Source of the DNA: a virus
IMG/VR virus record: IMGVR_UViG_3300009164_000001
Span: 1-64,000 of that record
Length of the DNA: 64,000 nucleotides
Reading direction: 5' to 3' (one strand)
In this document: positions 55,294 through 63,305 of the stretch, one piece after another
How positions within the stretch are numbered: position 1 is the first letter of the stretch
Layout: every line of letters begins with the position of its first letter
Made by a program: the position numbers and the translations under genes
Notes under the pieces: model-generated
What the model was told of the DNA's origin: nothing
Databases searched by the model: none
What the model saw: the letters and a program-made list of their open reading frames with translations, nothing else

Positions 55294-57501
55294 TTATCTT
55301 CTTTTTTTAAGTAGTTTTTTACCACCAGTAGCAAATTTAAATGATTGTTTAGCTTCGTTTTCTCTTCTTCTTTTTAATTGAATATTTTGTATGGCTGTTT
55401 CTTTTTGTTCATTTCTAAGTTTTTCAACTTCTTGAGTAGCATCATACATATCGTGATAAATCATGTGATCTGGGTCTTTATCTCTAGGATCGTAATCTAT
55501 TCTACTAGACATATCGTTATTGTCAAACTTTTTTTGATCTGCATCATTAAGCCAATCTTTAGCTAAAGATGGTCCTACTACTTTTTGAGTGTATGTTCCA
55601 TCATCATTATAGGTTCTTCCATGAATTACTCCAACTCCTGGGTTTCCACTAGGCATTAAAAAATATTCTGTTTTAGGTTTTGCAGGATAGGGGTTTGACA
55701 TTCTTGGTATATTTTGCAATTGTGGTTGCAAGTCTATTTTTGGAACAGGTAGTAATCCAGGCTCTTTCATTTTAGGTTGAGGTACTGGATTTTTTAAATC
55801 TTGAATACCTTGTTTAACACTTGCTTTATTTTTATAAGGAGTCCCACTTCCTCCGTATTGCTGAAGTCTTTTTAATTTTTCTGCATCTGAAAGGTCTTTC
55901 CACGGAGTTACTGCAAGCTTGTCATAACTAACAACTTCTGCAGCATCTCCATCTAGATATACTGTATATTTTTGAGGCAAGATTCTATCATCATATCTTG
56001 ATCTAGGAGCGTTTGGATTTAAAACTCCTGTAGTTAATTCTCTTTGCTCAAATCTGTGATTTCCTGGTGTATAATTTGTATATTCATCGTAAGACATGCT
56101 ACTATTAGGGTATCTTTTGTAATCTTCTCTAGTATTTTTAAGTTTTGTAAATATATCGTTTATATTACCAAGTGGTGGTTGTCCTTCATACAGTGTTGAA
56201 ATTTCTGCAGGGCTTAGAGATCTATATCCATCTTTTATGTAAAAATTATGTACTTCATTAGCTCTATCAGCTACATAACTTGAATCAGCTGCAGTAGCTA
56301 TGTTTGCTTTTTTAAGTGGGTCACCTTCTAGCCCTCCTGTTTCAAATTTAAAATGAGTTTTTCTTAGTTCAGGATTAGACAGCATTTCTATTGTACCTGT
56401 ACCTGTATTTGTAGGTGATGGTGAAGGCGGTGAAAAATAATCTGAAAATGTTTGACTAATTCCTGCTATTTTATTTGCTAAATCAATGTTTTTTAAAACT
56501 TTTACAGCTTTATTTCCAAGTCTTAATCCCGTTGCAACTTTTCCCCCTAAGACTGGGATAGCACTCATCATGTTTAAATAATCATCATAACTACCTTTTC
56601 CTTCTTTTACATTTTTATATCCTAAAGCAGCATCATTCCATGAAGATATTCCCGTTGGGTCAATTAATTCTATACCGTCTTCTATAGGGCTATCCCAATC
56701 TGCTGAAAGATCTCCCCCAATCCTTCCTGAAGGCATTTGTTTTGGGTAAAATTTACCGTTAGTGCTTAAACCTTTTTTTAAATAATCTATTTTAGAATTT
56801 TCTACAGTTGGGCCAGGATTTAAAAATGGGGGCCTAAATCCGGGATCTGGGTTATCTTCTCCCCATGTAGGAACTGGAGCATTTCTTTTAGCTACAATTT
56901 CAACAGTAGGTAAAGTATATGATGGAGGATCTTTTTTCATCCCCCCTACTGCATACTTTAATCCCCCAAATACATATTTTTTAGGATTTACCATTGTAAG
57001 GTCAGGGTGTTCTATTGTTGCATTGTGTGCAATAGACCCACGTTGTTCCTTAGAGAAAGGAAAGTGAGAGCTAAATTTATTATACTGGTCTTCTGTAAAC
57101 TTTTCTACAAATCCTCCTGTAGCCATTAGCACTTGCCCACCTGAAGATCCTTTTGCATTAGTTGCCATCCCAACAGGTTGTTGTTGAGTTGAATCTACTA
57201 AGTTAGGATTAGCTGGAGGTTGTGGACCTGGAAGACTTTGACCTTGAAGCCCCGGAGGTGGTCCTGCAGGAGCTTGGGGCATTTCCTGTGGAAGAGGTTG
57301 TTGCCCAGGAGGCATCATCCCAGCTTGTTGTGCAGCCATGTCAGACATTTGCTGACCTTGTTGTTGTTGCTGTTGCTGTTGGTATTCCCCAATTATATCT
57401 TTACCTTGCTCGTAAGCAGTAAACACATCCAAGATACTTCCTGGAAAGCCTGATTGACGAGCCTTAGATAAAAGCTCTCTTCGAGTTTGGTTATCCAACA
57501 T
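55294..57501 (-). CDS. Large GG-motif virion protein with Gln/Pro-rich N-terminus
   Basis: This 735-aa protein opens with a helix (residues 1-35), then a Gln run (YQQQQQQQQGQQ) and a Pro/Gln/Gly-rich linker up to residue 120. GG motifs follow: LMATGGFVEKF, GGLKYAVGGMKK, KFETGGLEGDPLKK and FKFATGGKKLLKK at the C-terminus. A C-terminal part (GVIHGRTYNDDGTYT, then KVVGPSLAKDWLND) is clearly similar to the adjacent 859-aa protein, so they share a duplicated or exchanged domain. It lies between the Dps-like and 859-aa genes and one base before the latter. I do not recognise the family; a packaged or inner-head protein is the best guess. Confidence 0.6.
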   Translation of the reverse strand: MLDNQTRRELLSKARQSGFPGSILDVFTAYEQGKDIIGEYQQQQQQQQGQQMSDMAAQQAGMMPPGQQPLPQEMPQAPAGPPPGLQGQSLPGPQPPANPNLVDSTQQQPVGMATNAKGSSGGQVLMATGGFVEKFTEDQYNKFSSHFPFSKEQRGSIAHNATIEHPDLTMVNPKKYVFGGLKYAVGGMKKDPPSYTLPTVEIVAKRNAPVPTWGEDNPDPGFRPPFLNPGPTVENSKIDYLKKGLSTNGKFYPKQMPSGRIGGDLSADWDSPIEDGIELIDPTGISSWNDAALGYKNVKEGKGSYDDYLNMMSAIPVLGGKVATGLRLGNKAVKVLKNIDLANKIAGISQTFSDYFSPPSPSPTNTGTGTIEMLSNPELRKTHFKFETGGLEGDPLKKANIATAADSSYVADRANEVHNFYIKDGYRSLSPAEISTLYEGQPPLGNINDIFTKLKNTREDYKRYPNSSMSYDEYTNYTPGNHRFEQRELTTGVLNPNAPRSRYDDRILPQKYTVYLDGDAAEVVSYDKLAVTPWKDLSDAEKLKRLQQYGGSGTPYKNKASVKQGIQDLKNPVPQPKMKEPGLLPVPKIDLQPQLQNIPRMSNPYPAKPKTEYFLMPSGNPGVGVIHGRTYNDDGTYTQKVVGPSLAKDWLNDADQKKFDNNDMSSRIDYDPRDKDPDHMIYHDMYDATQEVEKLRNEQKETAIQNIQLKRRRENEAKQSFKFATGGKKLLKKRR

Positions 57502-57512
57502 AATTTAAAAGT

Positions 57513-57938
57513 TTAAGACAAGAACTTAAGCTTGTATTTAGCAGAGTTCAATGTAGTTTTTACATTGTCTAATTCGTTATTAATTTCAGAAAAAGTGTTA
57601 ATATCTTGGATATCAGAAACTTTATCATGAAGCTCATCAATATACACAAGTGCCTCTTTAACACTTGACATTGCAGGTGCACATACGTATGAAGGCATAT
57701 CTGCAGGATATTTTGGAATTTCCCCAGTAGCTCCTTGATAGCTTTCAGCAATTCCGTCTGCCAGGTCAGGAAGAGCATCATATAATTCGTTTAATGCTTT
57801 GTGTGCTGCATAACTTCCAGGGCCTGTTACAGTCAAATGAAGAATGTGAAACTTAAGTGCTGCATCTAGCATCTCCACAACTAAGCCTGGAATGCTTGAT
57901 TTCTTTTTTGAATCTTTTAGTTTGTCAAGGTATCCCAT
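57513..57938 (-). CDS. Dps/ferritin-like protein (DUF5856)
   Basis: This 141-aa protein is all helical with the pattern LDAALKFHILHLTVTGPGSY, AHKALNELYDALPDLADGIAES and VYIDELHDKV, which resembles the ferritin-like DUF5856 family encoded next to the portal in crAss-like phages. In Dps, H-x-x-H/E-D residues make the iron site; the motif HILHLTV followed by D in helix 2 is compatible but not proven. The start overlaps the portal stop by one base (TAATG). The likely place is in the virion near the portal, or as a DNA-protecting protein; both are inference. Confidence 0.75.
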   Translation of the reverse strand: MGYLDKLKDSKKKSSIPGLVVEMLDAALKFHILHLTVTGPGSYAAHKALNELYDALPDLADGIAESYQGATGEIPKYPADMPSYVCAPAMSSVKEALVYIDELHDKVSDIQDINTFSEINNELDNVKTTLNSAKYKLKFLS

Positions 57939-60154
57939 TATTGTGGAGTATTATTTATGGTTTGTGATTTAGCATCAATTGCTTTTTCTTTGATTGCTAA
58001 ATCTTGTTGTTTAAGTTGGAAGTCTTGCATCATTTTTTGAAGATTAGCTGATGCATTTTTCTCTGCAGATTCTGCTTGAATAAGAGCAATTTCAATTTGA
58101 GTTTGACGATCTTTTTCTTTATCCATTTCCTCCATTTCCATGGCCTGTTGTTTAAGTTGTTGATCTTGCTGTTTAGCTTGCTGTTCTGCTTGTTGTTGAG
58201 CTTGTTGCAATTGCTCTTGAGCTTTTTCAGCTTGTACGATTTTGTCTTTAATCTGACTTAAGCTGTCTGATTCAAACATAGATATAGCTGCAGAAAGTGG
58301 GAGACCATTTTGAACAGCTGCTTGAGCTAGTCCTTCTATCTTTTGCTTCTTCTCAAGATCTTTACCTGCATCAGTTACAAAGATTCCGTACTCAGTTTCC
58401 ATGTGAGTCATAGGATCTACGTCTACGTTAGCTAGAGTATTGTCAGGCATAACGTACATTGCTTTCTTCCCTTTGGCCCAAGCTTCTTTAGAGTAATCAA
58501 GTAATCCACGTAATTCTCTTTCTTCAAAGTAACTAAATTTACGGAAGATATCTTCTGTAATGTGAGAAGATTGTACGATAGATTGTTGAGATGTAGATTT
58601 ACCTTCGTAAGTTCCCATCTGCCCTTGACGTTGTCTAGTTACCCCACTTACCTTTTCCCACTCGACCATGATAGATTCAAGAAGTGTAAGATACTGAGAG
58701 ATTGTCTTGATAGACATGTCAAGCACTGATTGGTGTTGAGGAGACAACTGAATTCCTTCTTTGTTGTAGTCAACCCAAGCAATACCAGTACCTTCTACAT
58801 AGTACATAAACTTATCCATGTCCCAGTTCTTTGGGATCATGTTAATATCGAACTGTGCAATGATATCTTTTGATCTAGCTATAGCTAATTCAAGACGGTA
58901 TTTATAAATGTTGTAATTTAGCTGGTATGGAATACCTAAAGTTACAAGAGATATGTTTTGTGAATTAATATCAGAATACTTTCTTCCGTTAATTGGAAGC
59001 TTACATATGGATGGATTGTCTAAGCTATTTCTTTGGTTTAGACATGGACGAATGTTGATGTAGAATCTTCTATCAATACGAGTTCCCTCCCATACTTCGT
59101 TTACCCACTCCCATTCTAATTTAGCTCCAGCTTCTTTTAACTCTGGGGTTAATTTGTACCCTTCTGCTACGTCAAATGTTTCTTCAGCTCCTGTTTCAGG
59201 GTCCATGTATGTAACAAAGCCAATTCTTTTACGAGATTTCCAATACACGTGTGCAACCTCAGTAAGACGGTTACGATAAATGTTGTCATCTGCTCCTGAT
59301 GCTTCTGAACGATACAAAAGGTATGCTTCAGCCGAGGTGTGAGTTGGATTTTCTAATTCTAAGATTTGGTCATCTGATAAGAATTCCCCGTATACATCTA
59401 CTACTGTAGAGGCATGTGCAAAACGTCTTAGAATTGCCCAGTCACCGTCTTCTACAAAGTCAATATCTGGATCTTTATCGTAGTCAATGTCCAATGGATT
59501 AACTACATCATAGAATGGTTCGTTACGACGTACACCTTTGTGAGAATAACATTCACCAGTTACTAAAAAGTGGAACCATTGCTTTTGTAACTTGTCATAT
59601 ATTTCATTAAAATACATGATATAGTTAAGGGCAGCCTGTCCACTGATTGCTCTTTGGTCTACGTAACTTCTGTTAAACTCTTCTTGAATTTGCTTTGGAA
59701 GTGGTGGCTCTTCTTGCCCTTCTGGCATTTCCATTTCACCTTGTCTAGCAAGTTCTTGAATGAAGTGTGATTTAACATTTTGAAGAAGAAGATTTTTAAG
59801 AGCCTCTTCTTTTAAACTTACAGAGTCTGCATTTTGAACTGTAACTGTGTATTCTAAAGGACGTTTAGATTTTTCTCCTAGCAATAAGTCAATAATTGGC
59901 TTAATGATAGGGTAGTTTCTCATTTTAGACGGAAAGTTCTTTCGAGTTTTTCCGTACGGCTTTAATACATAGTTGTAATCTTCTTCATCGATTACTCCAT
60001 TGTAGTAGTCATACAGAGATTTAAGGTAGCTGCGACGTTCACTTATACCGAATTTGGATAAGTTGATGAATGCATCTACACAATCCTTTCTCCACTTGTC
60101 ATCCTTCTGGGTGAGTGGAATTCGTTGTTTAGGTATATGGGCTTGTCCGTACAT
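57938..60154 (-). CDS. Portal protein
   Basis: This 738-aa protein follows TerL and has the character of a crAss-type portal: an N-terminal clip-and-wing-like region with SLYDYYNGVIDEEDYNYVLK and NYPIIKPIIDLLLGEKSKRP, a central aromatic beta part (VAHVYWKSRKRIGFVTYMD), a helix-rich stem region (RQRQGQMGTYEGKSTSQQS) and a Gln-rich C-terminal coiled coil of about 90 residues (QAQQQAEQQAKQQDQQLK). The position between TerL and the DUF5856 gene is the standard place. The coiled coil could reach into the head. The TAnnTTTG element before the ATG suggests its own promoter. Confidence 0.85.
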   Translation of the reverse strand: MYGQAHIPKQRIPLTQKDDKWRKDCVDAFINLSKFGISERRSYLKSLYDYYNGVIDEEDYNYVLKPYGKTRKNFPSKMRNYPIIKPIIDLLLGEKSKRPLEYTVTVQNADSVSLKEEALKNLLLQNVKSHFIQELARQGEMEMPEGQEEPPLPKQIQEEFNRSYVDQRAISGQAALNYIMYFNEIYDKLQKQWFHFLVTGECYSHKGVRRNEPFYDVVNPLDIDYDKDPDIDFVEDGDWAILRRFAHASTVVDVYGEFLSDDQILELENPTHTSAEAYLLYRSEASGADDNIYRNRLTEVAHVYWKSRKRIGFVTYMDPETGAEETFDVAEGYKLTPELKEAGAKLEWEWVNEVWEGTRIDRRFYINIRPCLNQRNSLDNPSICKLPINGRKYSDINSQNISLVTLGIPYQLNYNIYKYRLELAIARSKDIIAQFDINMIPKNWDMDKFMYYVEGTGIAWVDYNKEGIQLSPQHQSVLDMSIKTISQYLTLLESIMVEWEKVSGVTRQRQGQMGTYEGKSTSQQSIVQSSHITEDIFRKFSYFEERELRGLLDYSKEAWAKGKKAMYVMPDNTLANVDVDPMTHMETEYGIFVTDAGKDLEKKQKIEGLAQAAVQNGLPLSAAISMFESDSLSQIKDKIVQAEKAQEQLQQAQQQAEQQAKQQDQQLKQQAMEMEEMDKEKDRQTQIEIALIQAESAEKNASANLQKMMQDFQLKQQDLAIKEKAIDAKSQTINNTPQ

Positions 60155-60159
60155 TAATA

Positions 60160-60167
60160 CAAAATTA
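60160..60167 (-). promoter_or_regulatory. TAnnTTTG element before the portal gene
   Basis: Minus-strand TAATTTTG ends 5 bases before the ATG at 60154, in a 77-base gap after TerL. A TTG lies 16 bases upstream of the box, closer than the usual 19-21. Confidence 0.4.
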
Positions 60168-60231
60168 GGTTCGAAAAATCAGACAAGCTAAATTAATCCT
60201 TTTTTTCTTTACTTGTTATATTTATCCCACT

Positions 60232-62205
60232 TTATTCGTAGTTTTTATCAAACCAGTCATTGGTAGAATTGTCCCTATCGTCAAGTTTTAGCTCTTTATT
60301 GTACAACTCACGGGTGTGATACATACCAATCATCAAGGCCATGGCTCGGTCAAAGTTACCTTGACGGTTAAATTTAATAAGTTCTAACAAAAGAGCCGGG
60401 TCATAAATCTTATGCATGTTGAGGGTTACCTCCCCATCCTCGTTGGCCCCTCTACCACTAACTAACCAATCTCTGATGTACAATTCTCCTTGAGCTTTTC
60501 TCTGCTCGGTCATGTGCATACCGTACTGTCGTTTTACCGTTTTGCTTCTAAGCTCTCTTTTATCCAGCATTTCGAACTCTTCTTGCAATAAATGCATTTT
60601 TCGGAATCGTTTAGCATAGGCAATAACTTCTCCTCGGTCATTTTCAAAACCGATTTTAGCATTGTAGTATTCAGCCAGCATAAATAGATTTCTATTGTAT
60701 TCATCTTGTGACTGCGGTCTTCCGACATACGAAGCCACAATAATATCATCAGGTTTAGAAACATTGTTCGGAACTTTGATAACATAAGCAGCACCCAAAG
60801 ATGTAGCCGATGCAGATTTTCCTTGAGCATATGGGTCATGGCAAACTACGTATAAATTTTTTGGAATGTATTCTTCAACTTCAGTTCTGTATGGGGCTTC
60901 GTAAATTACAACTCCCCCAGTCAAGTTATCGTCTTTTCTGTGTGGGAATTTGACAATAGGTTTAAGGTTTCCGTCAGGTCTAAACTTAACTTTACCTGCA
61001 GAATCGTACAGCATTTCCCCAATTACTCCGATCTTCTCTAGACCGTTTGCAATTACACGATTGTACTGTTCTTTTAACGAAGCAGTGTCAAACGTATTTG
61101 CAGTAACTTGAAGGGTTGCCTCTTGTGGGGTAAACGGCATCTCGGCTATGTACTGGTCAAAAGCTTTTGGGTCGTTACCTTTCTTCTTCTTTTCTCTTTG
61201 AGATTCTTCGTAGGCCATTGCCTCGTCAATTAAACTGTTTCCGTCTTTATCAATGAAACCGTCTAAGTTTTTGTAGATTGGAACGAAGTAACCACACTGT
61301 GTACCCATGGCCCCAGCATCCCAATCGTTATCAAATGAAAGACAGTCATAAGCTTCGGGGTGATAGAACAATTCTTCCATACCTTCAAAGCCTGGCCCCT
61401 CTTCTCCACCTGTTCCAAAGGCAACCATTGTTCCTAAAGTCTTAGAACCTTGTCTCATTGTAGGCATGGCTATTTCCCAAGCTTTCAACAGTCCTGAGAA
61501 TGAACCTGCCTCTTCAAAGAAGATAAGTTCACCTGCTTTACCACGGATTTTGTCTGGGTCATCTTTTAAGGATACCCCGATTATCTGTGATTTAAATCCA
61601 AGAGTTACATCGGCCCCGTTTACATTCTTTTTGTACCCAGACTGCTTGTGCATCTCTCGGTCAATCAAACGTGGTTGGGTCCAAGCTGTGTTATCGTCTA
61701 CAAACGAGACAATGTCCCAAGCTTTAGATAGCATTCCATCTCCTGTTAAGTACTGCTTGTCAGAAGCAAATACAAAATTCTTAGAATTACGAATATGGAA
61801 GTAATTACGGCAGAGCATAGCTGCAGCCTTGTAGGAGAATCCTTTTCGACGGGCTTTAAGTACGACAAGATGCTTGTTGTCTCTACGTGCTTTATCCACC
61901 GAGCTGAAATACTCGTGGTCACCATCATAAAATGCTGGGAAACTTCGGTCACGTCGTGAAATAATTTCACCATCAGGTTGTTCTTCATCTATAATTCTAT
62001 CTATTGGACAATAGTTTAAATAAAAATAGTGGAATCCAGAAATCTTTACCCCATTAACTTCATACCCGTGCATGCATCTGAACTGCTCTGTGTCCCAGTA
62101 CTCATAGTACTGCTTTGTGCCAGGTAAAGCTGCAGTATAAAAGCCGTTCTCAATGTAATGGGCAGCGGCCGGAGCAAATAGGTGTGTGTCTTTAAGTTTA
62201 CTCAC
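60232..62205 (-). CDS. terL: Terminase large subunit (TerL)
   Basis: This 657-aa protein powers DNA packaging and cuts concatemers. Its ATPase region has a variant Walker A (VLKARRKGFSYKAA, about 116-128) and Walker B LIFFEEAGSF (227-236) with the catalytic glutamate. The nuclease domain begins at NLYVVCHDPYAQGKSA near residue 455 and contains an acidic residue in GFENDRGEVIAY. The start is GTG at 62205, overlapping the previous gene by 8 bases; no ATG lies nearby, the next Met being residue 45. The GTG fits the coupling with the upstream gene. Confidence 0.93.
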   Translation of the reverse strand: MSKLKDTHLFAPAAAHYIENGFYTAALPGTKQYYEYWDTEQFRCMHGYEVNGVKISGFHYFYLNYCPIDRIIDEEQPDGEIISRRDRSFPAFYDGDHEYFSSVDKARRDNKHLVVLKARRKGFSYKAAAMLCRNYFHIRNSKNFVFASDKQYLTGDGMLSKAWDIVSFVDDNTAWTQPRLIDREMHKQSGYKKNVNGADVTLGFKSQIIGVSLKDDPDKIRGKAGELIFFEEAGSFSGLLKAWEIAMPTMRQGSKTLGTMVAFGTGGEEGPGFEGMEELFYHPEAYDCLSFDNDWDAGAMGTQCGYFVPIYKNLDGFIDKDGNSLIDEAMAYEESQREKKKKGNDPKAFDQYIAEMPFTPQEATLQVTANTFDTASLKEQYNRVIANGLEKIGVIGEMLYDSAGKVKFRPDGNLKPIVKFPHRKDDNLTGGVVIYEAPYRTEVEEYIPKNLYVVCHDPYAQGKSASATSLGAAYVIKVPNNVSKPDDIIVASYVGRPQSQDEYNRNLFMLAEYYNAKIGFENDRGEVIAYAKRFRKMHLLQEEFEMLDKRELRSKTVKRQYGMHMTEQRKAQGELYIRDWLVSGRGANEDGEVTLNMHKIYDPALLLELIKFNRQGNFDRAMALMIGMYHTRELYNKELKLDDRDNSTNDWFDKNYE

Positions 62206-62695
62206 TGTACTTGTTTGTTTTTACTCCAGCTCTGTTAGGATTATCTTTAGCTTGTTGTTTTTGTACTAGTTCTTCTAACCTGTCTAAGCCTTCTACAACT
62301 TCTCCAACCTTAGATAGGTTAGCAACTAAGTCTTTTGCTTGGTAAAGAAGTTTACCATTGGCATCCATAGCTGTTAAGTCAATGTTCTGAAAGTATTTTT
62401 CAAGCTTGTTTACTGAAGATCTAGCTGCTTTCAAGAGTTTTATCCCGTGGGTTTCACTTAGCTCTTGGTATTTCTTTACGGCCCCTGCTAATTTTGGATT
62501 GACTTTTACTTTTAAGTCTTCTTCTAGTTTTGTTTGACGTTCTTCGTCATCATAAGCTGCATAGCTGGACCTGTGATCAGCATAAAAGAAGACAAAGCTC
62601 AACTCTTTGATTGATAACTTCTCAAATTCTGGAATAGTTAAAGCATACACTGATGGTATGACTACATTATTATTTACCGTTAGCAAGTCTCTCAT
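62198..62695 (-). CDS. Unknown helical protein before TerL (possible small terminase)
   Basis: This 165-aa protein is helical and charged. It overlaps the IHF-like gene by 26 bases and TerL by 8. Helices at about 45-65 and 125-150 have coiled-coil periodicity (LSKVGEVVEGLDRLEELV), which would suit an oligomer. The place directly upstream of TerL is where the small terminase subunit usually lies, but no helix-turn-helix DNA-binding motif is obvious. TerS is an inference from position and helical content only. Confidence 0.55.
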   Translation of the reverse strand: MRDLLTVNNNVVIPSVYALTIPEFEKLSIKELSFVFFYADHRSSYAAYDDEERQTKLEEDLKVKVNPKLAGAVKKYQELSETHGIKLLKAARSSVNKLEKYFQNIDLTAMDANGKLLYQAKDLVANLSKVGEVVEGLDRLEELVQKQQAKDNPNRAGVKTNKYSE

Positions 62696-62903
62696 TTTTC
62701 TTTCTTGTTAGCTCATTTAAGTAAGCAATCCTTGTTTTCTTTGCATGAAATTTTCCAAAATACGGAAGTCTTACAGACTGAAAGTTACCCTCTTTTATGA
62801 TTTTGGCCGTGTACTTAAACTGATGGTATATAATCTCTTCTATCTTGGCAAGTGGTAAGTTAAACTTGCTTGCAAGTTTTTGAATGATTATCTTTTCCTT
62901 CAT
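62670..62903 (-). CDS. IHF/HU-like DNA-binding protein
   Basis: This 77-aa protein has the layout of HU/IHF subunits: two N-terminal helices (IIIQKLASKFNLPLAKIEEII), then a strand and turn (QSVRLPYFGKFHAKKTRI) with the conserved G-x-F (G50-K-F52) and a basic end. IHF-like genes next to the terminase are known in crAss-like phages. It would bend DNA, perhaps for packaging. Start overlaps the previous gene by 4 bases (ATGA), and its end overlaps the next by 26. Confidence 0.8.
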   Translation of the reverse strand: MKEKIIIQKLASKFNLPLAKIEEIIYHQFKYTAKIIKEGNFQSVRLPYFGKFHAKKTRIAYLNELTRKKNERLANGK

Positions 62904-63184
62904 TTTTTTAAGTTAAGTTTTTTTCCTTCTTCCCCAACTACATGTCTATCCCATCTTTGTGGGGTGTCTGGACAAGTGCTGGTAGCCCACTTAGCTTTTG
63001 TTTCTACAAAGCAGCCACATAAGCCACATTGTTTTTCATCCACTAAATGTGGGCAAGAGTTACAAGCTTGTAGCCTTTGCTCGTACTTTTGATTTGATAC
63101 ATGCTCTGCACCTGTGGCCACGTGTTTAGCAACTGCAGACATCAAGTTTTTTGCCATCTGAAATTTACTCGGTAGTTTGCTCAT
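62900..63184 (-). CDS. Zinc-ribbon protein (DUF6171-like)
   Basis: I start at the ATG at 63184 (MSKLPSKFQM); the longer frame begins with a TTG. The 94-aa product has a cysteine pattern CNSCPHL, then CGLCGCFVETK and a later STCPD, like the phage DUF6171-type zinc ribbons (C-x2-C ... C-x2-C-x-C ... C-P). Its C-terminus is basic (KKLNLKK). A nucleic-acid or terminase-associated role is possible from context. The gene overlaps the 46-aa frame upstream by 20 bases and the IHF-like gene by 4. Confidence 0.75.
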   Translation of the reverse strand: MSKLPSKFQMAKNLMSAVAKHVATGAEHVSNQKYEQRLQACNSCPHLVDEKQCGLCGCFVETKAKWATSTCPDTPQRWDRHVVGEEGKKLNLKK

Positions 63185-63305
63185 CTTCAAAAATTATTTC
63201 AAGTAATTCTACTTTACCTTTTCCGTTTTGCACAACCCCTAACCGTACAGAATCCATGTAGAAATAGGTAACTACTTTGCTACTGGTTACTATTGTTGGG
63301 ATCAT
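63165..63305 (-). CDS. 46-aa small protein, translationally coupled
   Basis: A short minus-strand frame runs from the ATG at 63305 to TAA at 63165-63167. Its start overlaps the winged-helix gene stop by 4 bases (ATGA), and its end overlaps the zinc-ribbon gene by 20 bases. It is the only sensible gene for what would otherwise be a 117-base gap in a region where every other junction overlaps. The product (MIPTIVTSSKVVTYFYMDSV and so on) is beta-like with an acidic end (LLEIIFEDEQTTE). No family is recognised. Confidence 0.65.
   Translation of the reverse strand: MIPTIVTSSKVVTYFYMDSVRLGVVQNGKGKVELLEIIFEDEQTTE

Noticed and set aside
57360-57400. CAA/CAG-type trinucleotide run as a possible phase-variable repeat
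   Set aside because: It encodes a short Gln run with mixed codons in a linker; the unit is a multiple of three and interrupted, so slippage would not switch the frame.
57220-57453. Two rightward frames of 66-77 aa
   Set aside because: They are antisense to the Gln/Pro-rich linker of the 735-aa gene.
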